A stretch of DNA of 5,029 nucleotides from an uncultured Veillonella sp. (lineage in GTDB: Bacteria > Bacillota > Negativicutes > Veillonellales > Veillonellaceae). Positions 1-5,029 of this stretch are shown here, in pieces (the first letter of the stretch is position 1; each line of letters opens with the position of its first letter). The notes below the pieces were generated by a model, which was given only the letters and a program-made list of their open reading frames with translations, had not been told where the DNA came from and made no database searches. The position numbers and the translations under genes were made by a program. The stretch covers positions 1 through 5,029 of the forward strand of contig CAAFUD010000205.1 in NCBI GenBank assembly GCA_900766125.1. The letters run 5' to 3'.

Positions 1-283
1 AGATATAAGTAAGCTCATACTTGCCACTTTCATCAAAACCTTCTACATCATATCTAATTTGACCACCATCTGCATCAAAAGCGATTTCAGTGATAGCTGC
101 ATTTGGATGATTCTGAATAAATGCATTTAATAAACCATTGGCACCTACAATCGCTGCATGGTTTCCATCAACAACTGCAATAGTTGGTTCTACTGCTACT
201 AAAGGCGCCGCACTTGCATTTGGCATACCGAACACTGCTGCCAAGGCTAATACAAGGCTACCTTTTATAAATAAGGATTTCAT
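1..283 (-). CDS. Secreted PepSY-domain protein, N-terminal part (runs off left edge)
   Basis: This is the first 94 codons of a gene that continues beyond base 1. The ATG (283-281) follows a strong Shine-Dalgarno sequence, GGAGGAG, at about 286-292. Residues 1-25 form a classical signal peptide: positive MKSLFIKG, a hydrophobic core, and an AxA site in PNASA before APLVA, so the mature protein is exported across the inner membrane. No lipobox cysteine is seen. Residues about 48-94 fit a PepSY domain: a helix with NGLLNAFIQNHP, then the strands ITEIAFDADGG, IRYDVEGFDES and KYELTYI. PepSY domains are known as small periplasmic or extracytoplasmic modules, some inhibiting propeptide-bearing peptidases; the target here is unknown. 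The gene is divergent from the FliB-family gene, and a palindrome over its promoter suggests repression. The signal peptide and the fold family are fairly sure; the function is not. Confidence 0.82.
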   Translation of the reverse strand, partial: MKSLFIKGSLVLALAAVFGMPNASAAPLVAVEPTIAVVDGNHAAIVGANGLLNAFIQNHPNAAITEIAFDADGGQIRYDVEGFDESGKYELTYI

Positions 284-311
284 AGGCTCCTCCATCTCTC
301 AAACAGGACCA

Positions 312-337
312 TAGTGTATATATACAATTATACACTA
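312..337. promoter_or_regulatory. Palindromic operator candidate over the PepSY promoter
   Basis: TAGTGTATA (312-320) and TATACACTA (329-337) form a perfect 9-bp inverted repeat with an 8-bp spacer. Nested inside is a second perfect palindrome, TGTATATATACA (315-326). The repeat overlaps the -10 and predicted start of the leftward transcript, the classic place for a dimeric repressor. I cannot assign the regulator family from the motif alone. Confidence 0.45.
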
Positions 338-356
338 AATCGATACGATTTATTAA
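327..356 (-). promoter_or_regulatory. Candidate sigma-70 promoter of the PepSY gene
   Basis: On the minus strand a perfect TATAAT -10 lies at 332-327. A weaker TTAATA (-35-like, four of six consensus bases) lies at 356-351 with an 18-bp spacer. The predicted transcript would start near base 320 and leave a leader of about 37 nt containing the GGAGGAG ribosome binding site. The 9-bp inverted repeat at 312-337 covers the -10 and the start point. Confidence 0.55.
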
Positions 357-394
357 TCTTTATTTATAATATTAATGCATAGACCACTGCCCTA

Positions 395-403
395 TGATAC
401 AAT
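395..403 (+). promoter_or_regulatory. Candidate extended -10 promoter of the FliB-family gene
   Basis: TGATACAAT at 395-403 is a TGN-extended -10 (TACAAT at 398-403). No good -35 is visible at the usual distance, as expected when an extended -10 is used. Transcription would begin near base 410, leaving a leader of about 30 nt. The same TGA-TACAAT sequence stands in front of the gene at 3642-4313 on the other strand. Confidence 0.45.
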
Positions 404-439
404 GCACGTAGAATATTTTTTACTACAAGTGAGACCATT

Positions 440-1354
440 ATGATTTCAATATATCCTACTATATATCACACATTTCAATGCAAAGCAGATCGATGTGAAA
501 ATACATGCTGCCAACTGTGGACCATCGATATTGACGAGACCACTGCTGAACGCTATCATGCCATGACAGGACCTCTTGGTGAAAGCTTAAGACAAGCCAT
601 CACTGTCGATGACGAAGGTAGCCATTTCGTCTTTTCTAAAGAACAACCTATGTGTCCGTTACTCAATGAAAATGGCCTCTGTAAGGTGGTGCTCGAACTA
701 GGTGAAGAAGGCCTATGCGATACATGTCACATGCATCCGCGATTTTATAAATATATTGAGGACCTCGAGCTATGTGGGGTTGGTTTATCCTGTGAAGCAT
801 CGGTAGAACTGCTGACAGAAGACATGCAGTCTAATCAAGTAATCTTTACTATTGAAGACGATAACGGCGAATTTAGTCCTGACGAACGTTTAACTATTCA
901 GAATATATTTGAACTATTAGCCTTTGATATAGATCCAGCACTATTTCAATATATTCCATCCCCTGACGCACAGTATTATACTAGACTATTAGATCTATAT
1001 GGTACCACAGAGCCTATCGATGAAGAATGGACTGCACAAATTAGTGTATTATCTCATGATATAGATAAACTTACTACCTCTGTTCAAACCTATATTGCCA
1101 CTCACGATATGGGGCTATTCAACAAGGTCTTCCAATACATCTTATATCGTCAAATCGATATGCTAGCAGATTATTCTTTAGAAGCCATCCTTTCCTATGC
1201 TAAAGATGGTGTGGAATACATACTTATGACAAGTGCCCTCGAAGGCTCTCCACTTAAACAAGTGGCAAGATGGTCCCAACAAATCGAATACGACGAAGAT
1301 AATGTAGAACTGCTATTACAACATTATGAAGCAACAAAAAACCTCCTAGTATAA
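440..1354 (+). CDS. fliB: FliB-family protein (flagellin lysine-N-methylase homologue), cysteine-cluster
   Basis: This 304-residue protein matches the FliB / CxxCxxCC family. All ten cysteines lie in the first 118 residues: C14, then RCENTCC (C19, C23, C24), C72, C81 in NENGLC, C93 and C96 in GLCDTCHMHPRF, C112 and C118 in LCGVGLSCEA. The W-x-I-D-I-D sequence after the first cluster is also typical. The C-terminal half is helical and includes FQYILYRQID, another family feature. Known members: Salmonella FliB, about 400 residues, methylates flagellin lysines and binds an iron-sulfur cluster. This protein is shorter, no flagellar gene is nearby, and Veillonella-type bacteria are not flagellated, so the substrate is probably a different protein. 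The start is fixed by the cysteine cluster beginning at residue 14; its ribosome binding site (AAGTGAG, 427-433) is weak, suggesting modest translation. The gene appears to be monocistronic. Confidence 0.85.
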   Translation: MISIYPTIYHTFQCKADRCENTCCQLWTIDIDETTAERYHAMTGPLGESLRQAITVDDEGSHFVFSKEQPMCPLLNENGLCKVVLELGEEGLCDTCHMHPRFYKYIEDLELCGVGLSCEASVELLTEDMQSNQVIFTIEDDNGEFSPDERLTIQNIFELLAFDIDPALFQYIPSPDAQYYTRLLDLYGTTEPIDEEWTAQISVLSHDIDKLTTSVQTYIATHDMGLFNKVFQYILYRQIDMLADYSLEAILSYAKDGVEYILMTSALEGSPLKQVARWSQQIEYDEDNVELLLQHYEATKNLLV

Positions 1355-1368
1355 ACTAGGAGGTTTTT
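1337..1368. terminator. Bidirectional terminator between the convergent fliB and YIP1-like genes
   Basis: A 14-bp perfect stem (1337-1350 with 1355-1368) encloses the four-base loop ATAA. On the plus strand it ends in TTTTT; on the minus strand it ends in TTTTTT. It can therefore stop both fliB and the leftward gene ending at 1375. The left arm encodes the last residues of the FliB-family protein (KNLLV), and the TAA stop (1352-1354) sits in the loop. Confidence 0.88.
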
Positions 1369-1374
1369 ATATAG

Positions 1375-1983
1375 TTACGCAAATAGTATGCGCATAATCC
1401 AGTTATATAAGAGATTTATAATAAATAATACCACATAAACAGCCCCTACTGTAAGAGGCTCTACTTTCATAAGACGAGATAAAAGTATGACCGCCACATA
1501 GATAACGGCACAAACATAGGCTAGTGCTAAAGGAACTAATAGGATCATCAAAAATGGCGTAATATAAATGCAAATAATAGATACCAAAATTAATGCTAAT
1601 CCCAGTGCGCCGGTATAGCCTTCCACATAAGCAGTGCCCATTAATACTTGCTTGAAATCAAATTCACGCTCTAAGAGAACGCTCAATAATTTCCAAAGTA
1701 TAAAGCTACCTACAAACCAATAGATTCCAAGACCTATGATTTCTCGTAATATAGAGAATATGCCATATACGGCAGGTATAAAGCCAAATAAAAAACCGCC
1801 AAAGGTCATAGCCAAAGGTAATAGTATAATGCCTAACGCAAATCCCAAAATATGGGTAGCACACCAACCGGCGAGGCCAGCTTTGATTCCCTTTTCTAAG
1901 GTACCAAACCAGAAGATTTCATCGATCCCCTTCTTCGGTGAACGCACCAGCAGGGATATTTCTCGTAAAAATGTCGTATCCAT
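1375..1983 (-). CDS. YIP1-like polytopic membrane protein A
   Basis: This gene encodes a 202-residue inner-membrane protein with no catalytic motif. The ATG at 1983 has GGAG at 1993-1990 with a 6-nt spacer. The longer reading frame begins at a TTG at 2001 with no ribosome binding site, so I reject that start. A polar N-terminus (MDTTFLREISLLVRSPKKGI, then a FGTLEKG motif near residues 26-32) precedes hydrophobic stretches at about 36-58, 62-77, 82-104, 124-144, 147-169 and 178-200. The segment EFDFKQVLMGTAYVEGY (107-123) leads into the core membrane helices, as in YIP1-domain proteins. The bacterial role of this family is not established. The gene is the last of the leftward array and has its own promoter and terminator, so it is probably transcribed alone. 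Membrane location is very sure; the family assignment is likely. Confidence 0.82.
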   Translation of the reverse strand: MDTTFLREISLLVRSPKKGIDEIFWFGTLEKGIKAGLAGWCATHILGFALGIILLPLAMTFGGFLFGFIPAVYGIFSILREIIGLGIYWFVGSFILWKLLSVLLEREFDFKQVLMGTAYVEGYTGALGLALILVSIICIYITPFLMILLVPLALAYVCAVIYVAVILLSRLMKVEPLTVGAVYVVLFIINLLYNWIMRILFA

Positions 1984-2009
1984 AACTAACTCCGCTCTCA
2001 ACTACACTA

Positions 2010-2063
2010 TAAAATTAATTATATCATAAATTTCCAAATTTAAATTATATATAATTAATTTTA
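2010..2063. repeat. 15-bp perfect AT-only inverted repeat
   Basis: TAAAATTAATTATAT (2010-2024) is the exact reverse complement of ATATAATTAATTTTA (2049-2063), with a 24-bp spacer. The left arm contains the -10 hexamer of gene A. The sequence is low in complexity, so part of the match could be chance in AT-rich DNA, but it may also be an operator pair or an upstream promoter element. Confidence 0.4.
2018..2026 (-). promoter_or_regulatory. Candidate extended -10 promoter of YIP1-like gene A
   Basis: On the minus strand TGATATAAT (2026-2018) is a perfect TGN-extended -10. No convincing -35 is seen; the upstream DNA (to about 2075) is almost pure A and T and could act as an UP-like element. The predicted start near 2011 leaves a leader of about 28 nt with GGAG at 1993-1990. 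Confidence 0.6.
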
Positions 2064-2084
2064 ATATAAATTAAACGATAAAAA

Positions 2085-2110
2085 AACCGCAAGACTTTCA
2101 TCTTGCGGTT
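2085..2110 (-). terminator. Rho-independent terminator of the two-gene YIP1-like operon
   Basis: Read leftward, AACCGCAAGA pairs perfectly with TCTTGCGGTT (10 bp) around a six-base loop, followed by a run of T (bases 2086-2080). It lies 22 bp past the stop codon of the gene at 2132-2761 and separates this operon from gene A. Confidence 0.88.
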
Positions 2111-2131
2111 ATACTACATTACAGTCTTATA

Positions 2132-2761
2132 TTATTTAACTAGGGTATGTACAAATCGGATCCATTGAGGCAATACCGACACTGATAGCAACGCCACAAT
2201 AAACATAATAATATATATTTTTACGATACCTAATTCAACATAGCGGCGCATGAGCTGAGCCCCAATAAAGACAGCATAATACTGACTAAACATGGTTACA
2301 AGATAGGCCATATTCCCTACATATTTCGGCATAGATAGATAAAATAATATGAGCCCCACTATATGGACCAACACTAATACTACGGTACGAAGTGCATTCG
2401 TATAAGCTAAGCCATAGATATAGTTTCGCATCACGCCCCTATAGGTCCCAGTACCACCTAGCAATACTAGTAATCGCCATATAACAAAGGCACCTATGAT
2501 AATTTGAAAAATTAAAAATGATGCATTTGCCAAAGCACTAACCAGATCAAAATGTGTGAGACCAGTCATGCGTTTTATTCCTAATGCGGGAGACACAGCT
2601 TTCACTATGAACGGCAAAGCATAGGTCATCACATATAATACAATTGTAGACATTATAAGATTTAGTATAGCTCGAGTATAGGTTCCATTTCTAATAATAT
2701 TTTGAAAGGATCTGTCACTCAATTTTGTAAATAAATGTAATATGTCCTTATACCAAGTCAT
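2132..2761 (-). CDS. YIP1-like polytopic membrane protein B
   Basis: This gene encodes a 209-residue predicted integral membrane protein. I place the start at the ATG at 2761 because GAGGAG (2771-2766) lies 4 nt upstream. The in-frame ATG at 2773 has no ribosome binding site, and its G overlaps that Shine-Dalgarno sequence. The N-terminus MTWYKDILHLFTKL with NGTYTRA (25-31) parallels the other array members. Hydrophobic segments are at about 32-54, 71-100, 122-143, 150-170 and 178-200. TYRGVMRNYIYGLAYTNAL (106-124) matches the YIP1 core position, and AQLMRRYVELG (168-178) resembles AQLMSKQFGLS in the rightmost gene. It lies 15 bp after the stop of the gene at 2777-3460, so the two are surely co-transcribed and perhaps translationally coupled. 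No enzyme motif is seen and the function is unknown. It is a divergent family member; the fold call is inferred from topology and neighbours. Confidence 0.78.
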   Translation of the reverse strand: MTWYKDILHLFTKLSDRSFQNIIRNGTYTRAILNLIMSTIVLYVMTYALPFIVKAVSPALGIKRMTGLTHFDLVSALANASFLIFQIIIGAFVIWRLLVLLGGTGTYRGVMRNYIYGLAYTNALRTVVLVLVHIVGLILFYLSMPKYVGNMAYLVTMFSQYYAVFIGAQLMRRYVELGIVKIYIIMFIVALLSVSVLPQWIRFVHTLVK

Positions 2762-2776
2762 AATACTCCTCATATA

Positions 2777-3460
2777 TTATCGAGTTAATGTATATAGCAC
2801 TTCACATAATAGTGATGCTAAAATAGCGATTAACATAATGCTTAGTCCTTCATAAAAACTGCCATTAATACATGCTCCGGCTATACGCCCCATGGTCTGT
2901 AGTAGCAATACAGTACTAAGAATGCATAAAACAATCATGCAAAACCCAATAATGGCTTGCAATAAAATTGGTATGGACGTAAGGATCAACATAATCCCTG
3001 CCGTAAGAGTAATCATAGCTACTACTAGTTGAGCAAAGGCCATCATGTGTAAAACACCAGTTACTACGCCGCGAATGTAAAACTTACGCTTTTGCAACAT
3101 AGCGTAACCTATCAAGATACCAGACATAAGCGCCGCTTTTAAAATCACCCATGTAAAACGACCTACATTCCAAAACTCACGAGGTTTACTTAGCTGCTCA
3201 AAAAAGACTTGTATTTCATGCTGCCCTACGGGAAGTGAAAACAATTGCCACTTTACCAAAAGTGATGAATTACGTATAAATGCTCGTATAGCATCTAAAT
3301 AGACGCTTTCACCAACGATGGTAAATTGATAACATATGAGGGACAATACCAGCATCCATACAAGCTGACCATAGGTAACATCATAGTGGTACATGCGCGG
3401 ATGTTTTTCTTCAATGGGGTTTAATAAGCGATAAACGAACTCTAATAAACCTCCCATCAT
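2777..3460 (-). CDS. Divergent YIP1-like polytopic membrane protein C
   Basis: This gene encodes 227 residues. The longest frame begins at GTG 3472, but AAGGTGGTGA (3475-3466), a near-consensus Shine-Dalgarno sequence, overlaps that codon and points to ATG 3460 with a 5-nt spacer; a second ATG follows directly at 3457. Residues 1-30 are polar and basic. Hydrophobic segments lie at about 31-48, 101-121, 131-155, 158-188 and 203-223. It differs from its neighbours in a roughly 50-residue loop between the first two membrane segments (about 50-100, with FIRNSSLLVKWQLFSL and FFEQLSKPREFW), which could be an extracytoplasmic domain. The sequence KFYIRGVVTGVLHMMAFAQL (126-145) occupies the place of the YIP1 core. 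It is the first gene of a two-gene operon. It is the least typical member and could be an unrelated membrane protein; the assignment rests mainly on topology and context. Confidence 0.72.
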   Translation of the reverse strand: MMGGLLEFVYRLLNPIEEKHPRMYHYDVTYGQLVWMLVLSLICYQFTIVGESVYLDAIRAFIRNSSLLVKWQLFSLPVGQHEIQVFFEQLSKPREFWNVGRFTWVILKAALMSGILIGYAMLQKRKFYIRGVVTGVLHMMAFAQLVVAMITLTAGIMLILTSIPILLQAIIGFCMIVLCILSTVLLLQTMGRIAGACINGSFYEGLSIMLIAILASLLCEVLYTLTR

Positions 3461-3491
3461 GCCTCTCACCACCTTTTACACAACAAGAATA

Positions 3492-3515
3492 GCACCATTC
3501 TATATAGAATGATGC
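3492..3515. promoter_or_regulatory. Palindrome upstream of the two-gene operon (operator or leader hairpin)
   Basis: Bases 3496-3511 (CATTCTATATAGAATG) are a perfect 16-bp palindrome. With one mismatched pair it extends to 3492-3515 (GCA at one end, TGC at the other). A second palindrome, TGATGCATCA (3510-3519), overlaps its edge. On the minus strand a possible promoter, TTGTGT (3529-3524), 17 bp, TATATA (3506-3501), has its -10 at the centre of the palindrome, as for a repressor site. If transcription starts further upstream it would instead form a hairpin in the leader, about 16 bp before the ribosome binding site. Confidence 0.45.
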
Positions 3516-3581
3516 ATCACACAACACAACGATTACGAATTTATAACAATCATTTTATTTTTAATTCATACTCTGTTCATC

Positions 3582-3590
3582 ATTATAGCA
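3582..3590 (-). promoter_or_regulatory. Candidate extended -10 promoter of the two-gene YIP1-like operon
   Basis: On the minus strand TGCTATAAT (3590-3582) is a perfect TGN-extended -10. It begins only two bases past the terminator stem of the gene to the right. The predicted start near 3575 would give a long leader of about 115 nt that includes the palindrome at 3492-3515. A weaker alternative promoter lies at 3501-3529. Confidence 0.5.
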
Positions 3591-3592
3591 CA

Positions 3593-3620
3593 AAAGCAAG
3601 GTATATTCATACCTTGCTTT
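3593..3620 (-). terminator. Terminator of YIP1-like gene D
   Basis: A 12-bp perfect stem (AAAGCAAGGTAT, 3593-3604, with ATACCTTGCTTT, 3609-3620) encloses a four-base loop. It lies 21 bp past the stop codon of the gene at 3642-4313. Read leftward it ends in a short TTTTG tail, so termination may be incomplete and some read-through into the next operon is possible. Confidence 0.75.
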
Positions 3621-3641
3621 CATATTTTTCATACTATGTAA

Positions 3642-4313
3642 TTATCTAGATGTAGCAAGCATAACCATGCCTACCAAAATACCAATAAAGACTACAGGAA
3701 TTAAACTCGTAATAATAGAGATGCCAAAAGTTGCTAAACGAGATTTATTAATTTGGTGACTCAACAATGTCAACCACACCCAGAATATAAAGACTGAAAA
3801 AGCAATTAATGTAAATATAACAATAGTTAACCATACGATACTATTTACTGTAGAATTAAGATTAAAACCTAGTATCACAAAGAATGGCACTGATACTAAT
3901 ATTAGTCCAATAAAATATACTAATCCCATAATCTGGTTATAAGCTTGTTCATACCACATAATCTTTAACACAGACTCATATGTAGTATTGGCATCAAATT
4001 TATTAGCGACCCAAGAGAAAATAGCAGAATAAATAGCAATGCCAATAAAAGTAAATAGCAAACCTAATACTAGATTCAATATACCGCCCCCAAAAAGAGC
4101 TGCCACAATAGTAAGTGCACCATCAAGTTTATCTGCAAATATCGTACTCACAATAATAGGCAAGATATCTGAGAATACCAAGGATACCAATGCCATAGCC
4201 ACAGTAGCATAAAACCCCTTTCGACAAGATCCATGCTCTACAATCTGTGGAATACCACGTTTAAATGGAGCTACAATAAGCTGCCAAATATCTGAATACC
4301 ATTTTGTTTCCAT
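3642..4313 (-). CDS. YIP1-like polytopic membrane protein D
   Basis: This gene encodes 223 residues and is the most typical YIP1-like member of the array. The ATG at 4313 follows GGAGGGG (4325-4319) with a 5-nt spacer, so the start is firm. METKWYSDIWQLIVAPFKRG and then HGSCRKG (27-33) form the cytoplasmic N-terminus. Hydrophobic segments follow at about 33-60, 74-101, 128-150, 157-183 and 195-220. TTYESVLKIMWYEQAYNQIM (110-129) and WLTLLSHQINKSRLATFGIS (180-199) are the parts most like YIP1-domain proteins: a polar run leading into a membrane helix, and a helix end with a basic, serine-rich turn. No metal-binding or catalytic residues stand out. The YIP1 family is known from eukaryotic vesicle traffic and is widespread in bacteria without a proven role. 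The gene appears monocistronic, with an extended -10 promoter upstream and a hairpin downstream. Confidence 0.85.
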   Translation of the reverse strand: METKWYSDIWQLIVAPFKRGIPQIVEHGSCRKGFYATVAMALVSLVFSDILPIIVSTIFADKLDGALTIVAALFGGGILNLVLGLLFTFIGIAIYSAIFSWVANKFDANTTYESVLKIMWYEQAYNQIMGLVYFIGLILVSVPFFVILGFNLNSTVNSIVWLTIVIFTLIAFSVFIFWVWLTLLSHQINKSRLATFGISIITSLIPVVFIGILVGMVMLATSR

Positions 4314-4354
4314 ATGTTCCCCTCCAAATACATTAAAAGCACATATATTTCTAT

Positions 4355-4369
4355 CATTGTATCACAATG
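4355..4369 (-). promoter_or_regulatory. Candidate extended -10 promoter of YIP1-like gene D, inside an inverted repeat
   Basis: On the minus strand TGATACAAT (4364-4356) is a TGN-extended -10. It lies within CATTGT-GAT-ACAATG (4369-4355), a perfect 6-bp inverted repeat with a 3-bp spacer, which may be a repressor site or chance. The predicted start near 4349 leaves a leader of about 36 nt. Confidence 0.5.
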
Positions 4370-4429
4370 TAGTTTTAAATTAAATATAAATTCATTATAA
4401 ATTATACAAACAAATATAGTAATAAAAAA

Positions 4430-4459
4430 GTTGATAGACACCTAATAGCATCTATCAAC
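4430..4459 (-). terminator. Terminator of the rightmost YIP1-like gene
   Basis: Read leftward, GTTGATAGA pairs with TCTATCAAC (9 bp). The stem can extend to 12 bp through two G-U pairs and one C-G pair, leaving the six-base loop TATTAG. It is followed by TTTTTT (4429-4424). It lies 19 bp past the stop codon at 4479, so this gene is separated from gene D. Confidence 0.9.
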
Positions 4460-4478
4460 ATTTCTATTACATATGTAT

Positions 4479-5029
4479 TTAAAGAGACATGGACAAGATA
4501 ATGCCACCTATGCCAAAGACAAAGGATACGATATAAAATGCAATACCTGTTATCCAAGGACTCAATCCAAATTGCTTAGACATCAGTTGCGCCATGATAA
4601 TGACATTAAATATTTCTATGGTACTTAATCCACTAGATCCGCCTTTAATATGTAAATCCAAGAAAAGATAAATAGGCGCAGCAAAAAGTACAAAAATCAA
4701 ATGAATCCAACTAGTAATACAACTATTTAAAAGCATGTCTGCCACAAGTTGCTTATATGTAACCTGCCCCTTAAAGACCTTAAAAATACCATATAAAATA
4801 CCAGAAGATACAAGAACAAACGCTACAATTCCAAGTACATATCCTATAAGAGGAACTGCTTCAAGTTCTATAGGGCCTATAACCTCCCAAATAAATGTTT
4901 TAAAAAATGGGCTTTTGGAGAAAATTAGCGATAATATATGTAACCCAAAGTCAGTTATGATTGCTGATATAACAACTAATAATAACATATTCTTAATAGT
5001 GATCAAATGCATCCATTTTTCTATATATG
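4479..5029 (-). CDS. YIP1-like polytopic membrane protein E, N-terminus beyond the right edge
   Basis: The reading frame is open to the right edge (183 codons plus two bases visible). An internal ATG at 5012 would give 177 residues, but it has no ribosome binding site and would drop the polar N-terminus of about 30 residues seen in the related genes, so I treat the gene as truncated by the window. Numbered from that ATG, hydrophobic segments lie at about 8-31, 52-78, 99-118, 132-146 and 151-175. GQVTYKQLVADMLLNSCITS (82-101) stands at the YIP1 core position, and AQLMSKQFGLSPWITGI (141-157) resembles the last loop of genes B and D. A Gly-Ser stretch (KGGSSGLS, 123-130) lies between the third and fourth segments. 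The function is unknown. It is terminated by its own hairpin and is probably not in an operon with gene D. Confidence 0.78.
   Translation of the reverse strand, partial: YIEKWMHLITIKNMLLLVVISAIITDFGLHILSLIFSKSPFFKTFIWEVIGPIELEAVPLIGYVLGIVAFVLVSSGILYGIFKVFKGQVTYKQLVADMLLNSCITSWIHLIFVLFAAPIYLFLDLHIKGGSSGLSTIEIFNVIIMAQLMSKQFGLSPWITGIAFYIVSFVFGIGGIILSMSL

Noticed and set aside
440..1354. Literal reading of the gene as part of a flagellar modification system
   Set aside because: No flagellin or other flagellar gene is present in the window and the likely host group lacks flagella; only the family assignment is kept.
1984..2001. TTG start at 2001 for gene A
   Set aside because: It has no Shine-Dalgarno sequence, while ATG 1983 has GGAG at a 6-nt spacing and begins the N-terminal motif shared with the neighbours.
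1736..2029. Plus-strand open frame of 97 codons
   Set aside because: It lies antisense over the well-supported membrane protein gene at 1375-1983, has no good ribosome binding site, and its translation is rich in Pro, Lys and Asn with no recognisable domain.
2762..2773. ATG start at 2773 for gene B
   Set aside because: It has no ribosome binding site upstream; its last base belongs to the GAGGAG that serves ATG 2761.
3461..3472. GTG start at 3472 for gene C
   Set aside because: The GTG codons are part of the Shine-Dalgarno sequence AAGGTGGTGA, which serves ATG 3460.
5010..5012. ATG at 5012 as the true start of gene E
   Set aside because: The frame stays open to the window edge, no ribosome binding site precedes it, and the usual polar N-terminus of the family would be missing.
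1375..5029. The membrane protein array as a transporter, holin or toxin system
   Set aside because: There are no ATP-binding, ion-channel or lysis motifs, no partner genes such as an ATPase or endolysin, and the proteins are too large and too alike in plan for holins.
1..5029. CRISPR array, insertion sequence, tRNA or rRNA
   Set aside because: I see no regularly spaced direct repeats, no transposase-like frame with terminal repeats, and no tRNA or rRNA signature.

Overview
The window most resembles the chromosome of a Veillonella-type member of the Negativicutes (diderm Firmicutes). It has an AT-rich base composition, GGAG-type ribosome binding sites, TGN-extended -10 promoters, a secreted PepSY-domain protein and several YIP1-like membrane proteins. 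The genus is inferred from gene content and style, not proven.

Layout, left to right. Bases 1-283 (minus strand) hold the first 94 codons of an exported PepSY-domain protein that runs off the left edge. A 156-bp divergent promoter region follows, containing a 9-bp perfect inverted repeat over the PepSY-gene -10. Bases 440-1354 (plus strand) encode a 304-residue FliB-family cysteine-cluster protein, homologous to flagellin lysine-N-methylase; no flagellar gene is visible here. It meets the leftward genes at a 14-bp perfect hairpin (1337-1368), which looks like a bidirectional terminator and contains the fliB stop codon in its loop.

The rest of the window (1375-5029) is a head-to-tail array of five leftward genes for small polytopic membrane proteins of YIP1-like design: a short polar N-terminus of about 30 residues, then about five membrane segments. 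The proteins are strongly divergent but share recognisable anchor positions, so they look like an old tandem expansion. They are split into four transcription units, each closed by its own hairpin terminator: the partial gene at 4479-5029; 3642-4313; a two-gene operon 2777-3460 plus 2132-2761 with a 15-bp gap; and 1375-1983. Three of these units have a candidate extended -10 promoter in the window. Two of the promoter regions also carry palindromes that could be operators.

In four of the five array genes the longest open frame does not give the best start. I moved three starts inward to codons with a good Shine-Dalgarno sequence, and I treat the rightmost gene as truncated by the window edge. 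The biochemical role of bacterial YIP1-like proteins is not established. The array and the non-flagellar FliB homologue are the two points of real interest. I see no RNA gene, CRISPR array, insertion sequence or prophage.
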